A DNA stretch of 64,000 nucleotides from NCBI RefSeq assembly GCF_900099965.1, contig NZ_FNDJ01000021.1, positions 62,001 to 126,000 on the forward strand. Direction: 5' to 3'. The notes under the pieces were generated by a model. The model had not been told where the DNA came from. It saw only the letters and a program-made list of their open reading frames with translations, and did not search any database. The stretch is from Nonomuraea jiangxiensis. Its GTDB lineage: Bacteria > Actinomycetota > Actinomycetes > Streptosporangiales > Streptosporangiaceae. Numbering within the stretch: position 1 is the first letter of the stretch; the number at the start of each line of letters is the position of its first letter. Below, one piece after another: positions 34,972 through 42,019 of this stretch. A program made the position numbers and the translations under genes.

Positions 34972-35009
34972 ATCATAGCGGCATCCAAGATTGAGTTGAA
35001 TCGTCTCAA
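34972..35009 (-). promoter_or_regulatory. promoter and operator of the second LacI gene
   Basis: Leftward promoter: TTCAAC (35000-34995), 17-bp spacer, TATGAT (34977-34972). The operator TTGAATCGTCTCAA occupies 34996-35009 and covers the -35 box. It matches the yesL-promoter operator at 13 of 14 bases. The predicted transcript would have a leader of roughly 125 bases before the start at 34838. Confidence 0.82.
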
Positions 35010-35037
35010 CCAACCCTCGGCCCGCGCTCGTCCACCG

Positions 35038-35694
35038 TCAGGGTGGGTCCAGTACGCGCACGCGGACCGCCCGGAACGTGGCCGGGGTGTCGCGCAGCAC
35101 CGCCAGCCGGGGATCGGGCACCACCACGAACGGCTCCTTCTCCAGCGCCAGCAGGGGTGCCAGCCGCCGGTCCCGCCGCAGCCCGTCCACGGCCCGCCGG
35201 TCCCCGCCGAGCACCACCCCGTCCAGCTCCCCCAGGTAGGGCGTCAGCACCCGTACCGCCGTCTGCACCGCGTCGTCGTACGCCTGCGAAGCCTGGTTGC
35301 GCCGCCGCCTGGCGAAGCGCTGCTGAGACCACCCGCCCGCCGCCGTACGCCCCTGCACCAGCCGCGACCCCACCTTGGAGGCCAGCAGCGAGTCCCCGTG
35401 GAAGACGCCCGCCGCGTAGCCCCCGAGCCGCACCAGGAACACCCCCACCCGCCGCTCCCTCCCGGCGTGGGCGACCAGCCGGGTGACGTGCGGCGGCCCC
35501 GGCGGGTCCAGGGGCGGGAACGGCACGTGCAACTCGGCCGCCGCCCCGTCCGTGGCCCGCAGGTGCACCACGCTCGCGTCCCCGCTCGCGGTGAAGGGAC
35601 CATGACGCGCGGCGAACCCGTCGATCCACGGGTGCACGCGCTCCGGCGGCACCGTGACCCACCGGCCGCCGCCTCTGGCAGGACGCGCACTCAT
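35038..35694 (-). CDS. acVLRF1-like peptidyl-tRNA hydrolase (actinobacterial Vms1-type release factor)
   Basis: In this 218-residue protein the segment LLASKVGSRLVQGRTAAGGW followed by SQQRFARRRRNQA carries the Gly-x-x-Gln-type loop used by eRF1/Vms1-like proteins to release peptides from tRNA, and the family name acVLRF1 is recalled from this motif. N-terminal WVTVPPERVHPWIDGFAARHG and C-terminal LEKEPFVVVPDPRLAVLRDTP fit. It would act in ribosome rescue and quality control. ATG 35694 is chosen because the longer frame has no homology, although its ribosome site is weak. Confidence 0.72.
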   Translation of the reverse strand: MSARPARGGGRWVTVPPERVHPWIDGFAARHGPFTASGDASVVHLRATDGAAAELHVPFPPLDPPGPPHVTRLVAHAGRERRVGVFLVRLGGYAAGVFHGDSLLASKVGSRLVQGRTAAGGWSQQRFARRRRNQASQAYDDAVQTAVRVLTPYLGELDGVVLGGDRRAVDGLRRDRRLAPLLALEKEPFVVVPDPRLAVLRDTPATFRAVRVRVLDPP

Positions 35695-35854
35695 GCACCG
35701 AAGGCTAGACCAGCCGGACGGGCGACGGTGCCGGAGCCGCACGCGGCCATTGCGGGAGCCCCTGTAGCACATCAGCGGCAAATAAAACGAAATGTGGGTG
35801 AATTTAGTTTCAAGCCACTTCTGCCAGCCCGGCGGCAAGCGGAAGCATCTACTC

Positions 35855-36880
35855 GTGTCCTCCCTGCTCACCAGCCCCATGGTGGATCTCGACACTGGGG
35901 CCGTCATCGCTCAGCCCGCCGTCGTCGACTCCACCGGCGTCCTGCGGGCGAGCCGCCTGCCCATGGTGCTGGAGCTTCCCATCGGAGTCGTGCTTTCCGG
36001 CGCGGGCGCCCTCGCCCCACTCCACGAAGCCCTCAGGAGGGCCGGCAGGCATCCGCGCGAGGCCATTCTGCTTCTGACTGGACCGTGCCAAGAACCCGAC
36101 AGGCCGCTGTTGAAGGTGGGGCTCGACAGCCTGCGCACGATCGGCTACCTCCTCGGCTTCGCCGACGTGGGCAGCCGGGGCGTGTCGGCGGACCTGGCCT
36201 CCGACGCCGCCCCGTACCTGCTGGCCCTGGACCCCGAGCTGGTCGCCCGCATTCCGGGCGACTATCGGGCCACCGCGGTGGCCCGGGCGGTGGTGACGCT
36301 GGCTCGCGGCATCGGCGCCCACGTGCTCGCCCCCGGCGTCGAACGCGAGCCGCAGCTCGCCGTGGCCCGCGGCCTCGGCGTACGCCTGGCGCACGGCCCG
36401 CTGATGGCCCCCGGCCCCGACGGCAAGGTACGCGTCCCGCTCCCCGTCGCCGACGACGCGCCGTCCGTGGCCATGCTCGGCCCCCGTGTCCAGGAGCTGC
36501 TGATCCCCGCCGTGACCCTGCCGGCGGAGGCGAAGGCGGAGGAGGTGGTCGAGGCGTTCGGGCACGAGCCCACGATCACCAGCGTGATCCTGGTGGACGA
36601 GTACCAGCGGCCGAAGGGCAGCCTGGACCGCAGCCGGTTCCTGCTGTCGTTCGCGGCCCGCTACGGTCACGCCCTGCACGGCTCCAAACCGGCGCAGCGG
36701 CTGGCCGACCCGCCGCGTACGGTGCCGCGCACCACCCCGGCCGTGGCAGCCATGCAGGCGGCCGGCAGGGACTCGGCCCGCGTCTACGACGACCTGGTGG
36801 TGACCGACGAGATGAACCGCTGCCTGGGCATCGTGCGCGTCTCCGACCTGATCCGGCAGGTGGCCGCGATGAGGAGCTGA
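35855..36880 (+). CDS. degenerate EAL-domain protein with C-terminal CBS-like domain
   Basis: The protein has 341 residues from GTG 35855 (GGAAG upstream). An ATG at 35792 would add 21 residues without domain support. PMVDLDTGAVIAQPAVV aligns with the opening of EAL domains, but the catalytic Glu-Ala-Leu is replaced by Gln-Pro-Ala. The segment HVLAPGVEREPQLAVARGLG matches the end of the EAL fold. The last 110 residues (TSVILVDEYQRPKGSLDRSR, then CLGIVRVSDLIRQVA) look like a CBS-type module. Cyclic-di-GMP hydrolysis is unlikely, and it may be a binding or scaffold protein. Confidence 0.72.
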   Translation: MSSLLTSPMVDLDTGAVIAQPAVVDSTGVLRASRLPMVLELPIGVVLSGAGALAPLHEALRRAGRHPREAILLLTGPCQEPDRPLLKVGLDSLRTIGYLLGFADVGSRGVSADLASDAAPYLLALDPELVARIPGDYRATAVARAVVTLARGIGAHVLAPGVEREPQLAVARGLGVRLAHGPLMAPGPDGKVRVPLPVADDAPSVAMLGPRVQELLIPAVTLPAEAKAEEVVEAFGHEPTITSVILVDEYQRPKGSLDRSRFLLSFAARYGHALHGSKPAQRLADPPRTVPRTTPAVAAMQAAGRDSARVYDDLVVTDEMNRCLGIVRVSDLIRQVAAMRS

Positions 36881-36911
36881 CGACGCCCGACGCCCGGGGT
36901 AGGAAGTAGGC

Positions 36912-38216
36912 ATGCATCTGGACAGAAGATCGCTGCTCGGTGCCGGGATGCTCGCCGGGGTCGCGGCCTGCACCTCCTCAGCGCCCACGGGTTCTGCTCG
37001 ACCGCCCTCCGCCACGGGCGCCGCCTTCGTGCCGGGAGACTGGGAATCGGTACGCGCCCAGTTCGCGCTGGATCCCGCGTACGGGCAGTTCGCGGCCTTC
37101 GTCCTGGCCCCCGCGCCCGCCCCGGTCCGCGAGGCGATCAGACTGCACCGCGACGCCCTCGACGCCGACCCCGAGTACACCCCGCCCAACGGCGGTGCCC
37201 CCGACCAGCCGGTGCTGGAGGCCGCCGCCCGCTACCTGGGCGGCCGGTCGGGCGACATCGCGCTGACCGACAGCACCACGATGGGCCTGGGCCTGCTCTA
37301 CTCCGGCATCAGGCTGCGCCCCGGCCAGGACGTGCTGACCACCGAGCACGACTTCCTGGCCACCCACGAGGGACTGCGGCTGCTGACCGAACGCACGGGG
37401 GCGAAGGTACGCCGGGTCAGGCTGTACGACGACCCGGCGCGGGCCACGGCCGACCGGATGGTCGAAGCGGTCAAAAAGGGGCTCGGCCCGCGCACCAGGG
37501 TGGTCGCCATCACCTGGGTGCACTCCAGCACCGGCGTGCGGGTGCCGGTCCGCGCCATCGCCGACATGCTGGCCGAGGCCAACCGGGGCCGCGACGAGCG
37601 GGACAGGGCGCTGCTGTGCGTGGACGGGGTGCACGGGTTCGGCGCGATGGCCGACGGGATGGCGGACCTGGGCTGCGACTTCCTGGCCAGCGGCACGCAC
37701 AAGTGGCTGTTCGGGCCGCGCGGCACCGGCATCCTGTGGGGCCGCGCGTGGGACGCCCTGGCTCCGATCGTGCCCAGCTTCAGCGACGCCTCGTTCGGCG
37801 CCTGGCTGGACGGCGGGACGCCGGGGGCCAGCACCGCCGCGCTGGTGACGCCCGGCGGGTACAAGGCCTTCGAGCACCGATGGGCGATGACGCAGGCGTT
37901 CGGGTTCATGATGGCGATCGGCAAGGACCGGGTCCAGCGGCGTACGCAGGAGCTGGCCACCCGGCTCAAGGCGGGCCTGGCCGGGCTCCCGCAGGTCACG
38001 CTGGCCACGCCGACGGCGCCGGAGCTGTCAGCCGGGCTGGTGTGCTGCTCGGTGACCGGCCTGTCGCCGGGCGAGGCGGTCCAGCGGCTGCACGAGCGCA
38101 AGGTGAAGGCGAGCGTGACGCCGTACAGCCCGGCGCTGTTGCGGTTCGGGACGAGCATCGTGACCTCACCCGAGCAGGTGGACGCGGCGATCGAGGCGAT
38201 GAAGACCCTGCGATGA
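36912..38216 (+). CDS. Tat-exported class V aminotransferase-like lipoprotein
   Basis: The 434-residue protein starts at ATG 36912 after AGGAAG. The N-terminus has a twin-arginine motif (DRRSLLGAG) and a lipobox-like GVAAC at about residue 20, so it is probably exported folded and lipid-anchored. The mature domain is a class V PLP enzyme: LLCVDGVHGFGAMADGM with the PLP-binding Asp, GTHKWLFGPRGTGILWG with the PLP Lys, and a small C-terminal domain. Isopenicillin-N-epimerase and cysteine-desulfurase-like proteins are relatives. Extracytoplasmic location is unusual for a PLP enzyme. Confidence 0.85.
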   Translation: MHLDRRSLLGAGMLAGVAACTSSAPTGSARPPSATGAAFVPGDWESVRAQFALDPAYGQFAAFVLAPAPAPVREAIRLHRDALDADPEYTPPNGGAPDQPVLEAAARYLGGRSGDIALTDSTTMGLGLLYSGIRLRPGQDVLTTEHDFLATHEGLRLLTERTGAKVRRVRLYDDPARATADRMVEAVKKGLGPRTRVVAITWVHSSTGVRVPVRAIADMLAEANRGRDERDRALLCVDGVHGFGAMADGMADLGCDFLASGTHKWLFGPRGTGILWGRAWDALAPIVPSFSDASFGAWLDGGTPGASTAALVTPGGYKAFEHRWAMTQAFGFMMAIGKDRVQRRTQELATRLKAGLAGLPQVTLATPTAPELSAGLVCCSVTGLSPGEAVQRLHERKVKASVTPYSPALLRFGTSIVTSPEQVDAAIEAMKTLR

Positions 38217-38247
38217 GCCGAGCCGCGTTTCATCAGCGTTGTGCCGC

Positions 38248-38852
38248 TGAGCCGGCCCTGGGACTTGGCACGTTGCACGGCCTCGATGCGGTTGCGGGCG
38301 CGGGTCTTCTGGATGGCCGACGACAGGTAGTTGCGTACGGTCCCCTCCGACAGGTGCGGCTTCTGGGCGATGTCGCCGATCGTGGACCCGTCCACCGCCG
38401 CGGACAGCACGTCACGCTCGCGCGCCGACAGCGGATTGGGCCCGGCGCTCAGCGCCGCCGCCGCGAGGCCGGGGTCGATGACCCGCTCCCCCGCGTGCAC
38501 CCGCCGGATGGCCTCCGCGAGCTCCCTGGCCGGACTTGTCCTTGACCATGAACGCCACCGCCCCCGCCTCCATGGCCGTGCGCAGGTAGCCGGGCCGCCC
38601 GAACGTGGTCAGGATCATCACCCGGCAGCCCGGCACCTGGTCGACGATCTCGGCTCCGGCGGCGAGCCCGTCCATGCCGGGCATCTCGATGTCCAGCAGC
38701 GCTACGTCGGGCCGGGTCCTGACCGCGACGGCGATCGCCTCCCGGCCGTCCGCGGCCTCGCCGACGACCTCGATGTCGGGCTCCAGGCCCAGCAGGGAGG
38801 CCAGCGCGCCGCGTATCTTGCCCTGGTCCTCCGCGAGCATCACCCGGATCAC
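38248..38852 (-). pseudogene. response regulator (NarL/LuxR type), frameshifted
   Basis: The receiver domain reads IRVMLAEDQGKIRGALASLL, with phospho-acceptor Asp in VALLDIEMPGMDG, up to AFMVKDK. One extra base near 38534 then throws the frame off. Deleting it restores a normal link (PARELAEAIRRVHAGERV) to the LuxR helix-turn-helix LSEGTVRNYLSSAIQKTRAR. The native stop after AKSQG is also missing. The first codon GTG overlaps the stop of a histidine-kinase tail. As sequenced, the protein would end in nonsense at 38412. A sequencing error is possible, but the neighbours are also broken. Confidence 0.8.
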
Positions 38853-38902
38853 GCGGGCGCCACCTCCCGGGCGGGGATGCGCACGCTCAGCCGGCGCCCG
38901 CC
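38849..38902 (-). pseudogene. last codons of a sensor histidine kinase
   Basis: In a frame different from the ATPase remnant, GGRRLSVRIPAREVAPA and a stop precede the response regulator with a GTGA overlap. GG-RLSVRIPA is the usual C-terminus of NarL-type sensor kinases, which are normally coupled to their regulator in just this way. Nothing of the kinase is left upstream, where the sequence becomes the ATPase remnant. I infer a deletion junction at about 38890-38905. Confidence 0.65.
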
Positions 38903-39463
38903 TTGATCTCGGCGGCGGTGCCGTCGGCCGCGAGCCTGCTCCGGGCGATGACGATGACCCGGTCGGAGTGCTCGTCGGCCTCCTCCAGGTAGTGGGTGGC
39001 GAACAGCACGGTACGGCCCCCGGCCGCGTAGTCGTGCGTCCCCGCCCAGAACCGCAGCCTGGACTCCACGTCCATGGCCGCGGTCGGCTCGTCGAGCAGC
39101 AAGATCCGCGGCGCGCCCGCGATGGCCAGGGCGAACCTGACCCGCTGCGACTGCCCGCCGAACAACTTGTTCGCCCGCCGCCCGGCGAGCTCGGTCAGGT
39201 CGGCCAGCTCAAGGATCTCGGTCAGGCCGAGCGGGCGCGGGTAGAGCCGGCGAACCACGTCGACGAGCTCCTTGACGGTCAGTTCCGGGATGAGCGCCGC
39301 GTCCTGGAGCATGGCGCCCAGCTCGCCGGCCCGCACCGCCTCGTCCGGGCCACGGCCGTGCAGGGTGATCGTGCCGCGGGTGGGCCGCAGCAGGCCCAGC
39401 AGCAGGTTGACGGAGGTCGACTTGCCCGGTATGCCCGTGGGCGTGGTGCCCAGCGGGCAGCTG
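38887..39463 (-). pseudogene. ABC transporter ATPase remnant, truncated at both ends
   Basis: Homology begins directly after the hisG stop with no start codon. The P-loop reads TPTGIPGKSTS and lacks the first glycine of Walker A. It continues through LGAMLQDAALIPELTVKELV, signature FGGQSQRVRFALA, Walker B ILLLDEPTAAMD and the switch His ATHYLEEADEHSD. It stops at EIKAGAG where a kinase C-terminus takes over. The C-terminal part, the usual permease gene and most of the kinase are missing. It is a relic of an ABC-2 exporter/two-component module. Confidence 0.82.
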
Positions 39464-40309
39464 TCACAGGCGGCAGGCGTAGATGTCGGTGACCAGGATG
39501 GCCCTTGCGCCGATCTCCCAGAGCTGGTCCATCACGTGCTGGTGGCCCTTGCGCCGGACCATCACCCGCACGGCCACCCAGCCCTCGCGGTGCAGCGGCG
39601 AGACCGTGGGGCCCTCCATGCCGGGGGTGATGCCGATGGCCTCGTCGATCCGCTCGACGCGGATGTCGTAGTCCATCATGACGAAGTCGCGGGCGTGCAC
39701 GACGCCCTGGATGCGGCGGACGAGCTGGTCCATGCCGGGGGTGTCGGGGGCGCTCTGCTGCCTGATCAGCACGCCCTCCGACTTCAGGATCGGCTCGCCG
39801 AACACCTCCAGCCCGACGTTGCGCAGCGTGGTGCCGGTCTCCACGACGTCGGCGACGGCGTCGGCCACGCCGAGCCTGATGGCGGTCTCGACGGCGCCGT
39901 CCAGCTTGATCACGCGGGCGTCCACGCCCTGCTCGGACAGGTATTTCTCGAGCAGTCCCGAGTAGGAGGTGGCCACCCGCAGCCCGTCGAGGTCCTTGAC
40001 GGACCTCATCGTGCCGGCCTTGGCGGCCAGGCGGAAGGTGGAGGCACCGAAGCCGAGCGACATGACCTCCTCGACCGGGGCGCCGGAGTCGATCAGCATG
40101 TCCCGGCCGGTGATGCCGGCGTCGAGCGTGCCCTCCCCGACGTAGACGGCGATGTCGCGGGGTCGCAGGAAGAACAGCTCGCAGCCGCTCTCCTGGTCGA
40201 CGACGACGAGCTCCTTGCTGTCCCTGCGGGGCCGGTAGCCGGCCTCTTTGAGCATGCTCTGGGCGGCGTCGCTGAGCGCGCCCTTGTTCGGTACTGCCAG
40301 ACGCAGCAT
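39464..40309 (-). CDS. hisG: ATP phosphoribosyltransferase
   Basis: This is the 281-residue long form of HisG, catalysing the first step of histidine synthesis (ATP plus PRPP). The N-terminus MLRLAVPNKGALSDAAQSML, GITGRDMLIDSG, the PRPP loop DAVADVVETGTTLRNVGLEV and the C-terminal ACT-like regulatory domain ending VTDIYACRL are all present. The ATG at 40309 follows AAGGA. It lies 65 bp after hisE, forming a hisE-hisG operon as in other actinomycetes. Feedback inhibition by histidine is expected from the C-terminal domain. Confidence 0.96.
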   Translation of the reverse strand: MLRLAVPNKGALSDAAQSMLKEAGYRPRRDSKELVVVDQESGCELFFLRPRDIAVYVGEGTLDAGITGRDMLIDSGAPVEEVMSLGFGASTFRLAAKAGTMRSVKDLDGLRVATSYSGLLEKYLSEQGVDARVIKLDGAVETAIRLGVADAVADVVETGTTLRNVGLEVFGEPILKSEGVLIRQQSAPDTPGMDQLVRRIQGVVHARDFVMMDYDIRVERIDEAIGITPGMEGPTVSPLHREGWVAVRVMVRRKGHQHVMDQLWEIGARAILVTDIYACRL

Positions 40310-40374
40310 GTCAGGTCCTTCGATGTGTCGCGGGTGCTTCTCCAAGGGGGGCGGGGCTGTGGGCGCTCGGCGCC

Positions 40375-40638
40375 CTAGAGATGCTTGTAGACCTGCTCCA
40401 GCCCGATGCCCTTGGCGATCATGAGCACCTGCACGTGGTAGAGGAGCTGGGAGATCTCCTCGGCGGCCCTGTCGTCCGACTCGTGCTCCGCCGCCATCCA
40501 GGTCTCGGCGGCCTCCTCGACGACCTTCTTGCCGATGGCATGGACGCCGGCGTCGAGCGCGGCCACGGTGCCCGAGCCCGCGGGCCGGGTCCTGGCCTTC
40601 TCTGACAGCTCGGCGAACAGCTCTTCGAAGGTCTTCAT
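40375..40638 (-). CDS. hisE: phosphoribosyl-ATP pyrophosphatase
   Basis: The 87-residue all-helical MazG-like pyrophosphohydrolase carries out the second step of histidine synthesis. The metal-binding motif KKVVEEAAETWMAAEHE and EEISQLLYHVQVLM are intact. The length is normal for stand-alone HisE in actinomycetes, where HisI is separate. It is the first gene of the hisE-hisG operon. The promoter should lie in the 300 bp up to the divergent DUF4396 gene. Confidence 0.95.
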   Translation of the reverse strand: MKTFEELFAELSEKARTRPAGSGTVAALDAGVHAIGKKVVEEAAETWMAAEHESDDRAAEEISQLLYHVQVLMIAKGIGLEQVYKHL

Positions 40639-40884
40639 GGTCTCTCTCGCAGGTTGGCTGACGTGCGTGTCAAGCCTAGTCTGCGCGAGGGAGTGACGCC
40701 GCCCCGCGTCCGCCACGCGAGACGGCACGAATTTGACGGCACCGGCGACGACGCAGAACGACGGCTTCCAGCGGCGGCATGTGACGACGAACACGGCACG
40801 CACGAAGAACTGCGCAGCGGCGCGGTGTAAAGGAGGCATCGCACCGACCGGCGATGCGCTTACCCCCAGCCAACACTCGGCCCC

Positions 40885-40899
40885 TACCCCTATGGGGTA
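40885..40899 (+). promoter_or_regulatory. CsoR-like copper operator
   Basis: TACCCC-TAT-GGGGTA is a near-perfect palindrome that matches the known CsoR operator style of actinobacteria (TACCCC/GGGGTA arms around a short centre). TATAAC directly overlapping its right end (40898-40903) is a plausible -10 box, so binding would block the promoter. It lies 48 bp before the start of the His-rich DUF4396 protein. No -35 box is evident. Confidence 0.72.
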
Positions 40900-40946
40900 T
40901 AACGTCGGGGGCGACGATATCCACCCGCACCGTCGAGGAGTGCCCG

Positions 40947-41513
40947 ATGGCCGAGCAGAACCCGCCCACACCCCACGAACGCACCGGACATGAGACCCAT
41001 GAGCACAGCACCCGCACGGGTCCGGCCGAGCACACCGGCCACCCGGGCAGGGAAACGCATCAGGCGCACACAGGCAAGGCGTCCTGGTCGATGGCCGCCT
41101 CCGCCACGCTGCACTGCCTGACCGGGTGCGCCATCGGCGAGGTGCTCGGCCTGGTGATCGCGACCTGGCTCGGCTGGAGCACCGCGCCCTCGATCGCCAT
41201 AGCCGTGGTGCTGGCCTTCTTCTTCGGCTACCTGCTGACCCTGGTGCCGCTGCGCCGGGCCGGCGTGAACTGGCGCACCGCGATCAAGCTGGCGCTGGCC
41301 GCCGACACCGTCTCGATCCTGGTGATGGAGATCGTGGACAACGGCGTGATGCTCGCCGTTCCCGGCGCGATGGACGCCACGCTGGCCTCCGCCTTGTTCT
41401 GGGGCACCCTTGCCTTCGCGCTGCTGGTCGCCTTCCTGGTGACCACCCCGATCAACAAGTGGATCATCGGCCGTGGCAAAGGCCATGCGGTGATCCACGG
41501 CTACCACCACTGA
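40947..41513 (+). CDS. His-rich DUF4396 membrane protein, probably copper-responsive
   Basis: The 188-residue protein starts at ATG 40947 after GAGGAG. The first 45 residues are rich in His (HERTGHETHEHS, HTGHPGRETHQAH), a likely metal-binding tail. Then four membrane helices begin LHCLTGCAIGEVLGLVIATW, matching DUF4396. Conserved Cys and Glu in the first helix and a C-terminal HGYHH could also bind metal. The CsoR-like palindrome upstream suggests induction by copper. No function is established for the family. Confidence 0.8.
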   Translation: MAEQNPPTPHERTGHETHEHSTRTGPAEHTGHPGRETHQAHTGKASWSMAASATLHCLTGCAIGEVLGLVIATWLGWSTAPSIAIAVVLAFFFGYLLTLVPLRRAGVNWRTAIKLALAADTVSILVMEIVDNGVMLAVPGAMDATLASALFWGTLAFALLVAFLVTTPINKWIIGRGKGHAVIHGYHH

Positions 41514-41541
41514 CCCGGCGGGTAGGTGGGCTGTCGCTGGG

Positions 41542-41934
41542 TCAGGAAGCCCGGTCGACGGGTGGGAGGTGGCACAGCTCCTCGCCGCTCGCGATCTCGT
41601 CGAGAACGCTCCGCAGTTGTCGTATCCGGTGGTTGACCTCCGCCATGAGGCTTATCGTCAGGCGCTCCCAGTCAGCGAGGACCGGGTCGGCAGGCAGTTC
41701 GGCGAGGAGCGCCTTGATCTCCGCGACGGACAAACCCACACGCTGGGCCACACGGATGACCTTGGTCCGGCAGACATCCGATTTACCGAACCGGCGTTGG
41801 TTGCCGGCTGTGCGTTCGCAGGTGAGCAGGCCGTGGGATTCGTAGAACCGTACGGCTGAGGGCGCTACCCCGCTGGCGCGCGCCAGATCCCCGACCGTCA
41901 GATACGGCTGCCGCACGGCGACGCCTCCGGTCAT
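41542..41934 (-). CDS. MerR-family transcriptional regulator
   Basis: The 130-residue protein has the MerR winged helix YLTVGDLARASGVAPSAVRF and YESHGLLTCERTAGNQRRF, a dimerisation helix (ADWERLTISLMAEVNHRIRQ) and a C-terminus GEELCHLPP. Cys in CRTKVIRVAQRVG and the C-terminal Cys could sense redox, but no SoxR cluster motif is present. ATG 41934 has AAGGGG upstream, and a GTG nine bases earlier is an alternative. It is divergent from the oxidoreductase whose promoter has the 19-bp spacer expected of MerR activators. Confidence 0.88.
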   Translation of the reverse strand: MTGGVAVRQPYLTVGDLARASGVAPSAVRFYESHGLLTCERTAGNQRRFGKSDVCRTKVIRVAQRVGLSVAEIKALLAELPADPVLADWERLTISLMAEVNHRIRQLRSVLDEIASGEELCHLPPVDRAS

Positions 41935-41946
41935 GATGCCCACCCC

Positions 41947-41977
41947 TTGACTTAAACCAATGTTGAACTTCTAGCGT
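41947..41977 (+). promoter_or_regulatory. MerR-type promoter with 19-bp spacer
   Basis: TTGACT at 41947-41952 and TAGCGT at 41972-41977 are 19 bp apart, the stretched spacing that MerR proteins correct by twisting DNA. The spacer holds an imperfect dyad (ACTTAAAC, GTTGAACTT). It drives the oxidoreductase rightwards, while the MerR gene is transcribed leftwards from the same gap. Confidence 0.65.
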
Positions 41978-42019
41978 AGCGGGCTGTGGGAACAAACAGC
42001 AGAACGGAGCGTGGTGCGG

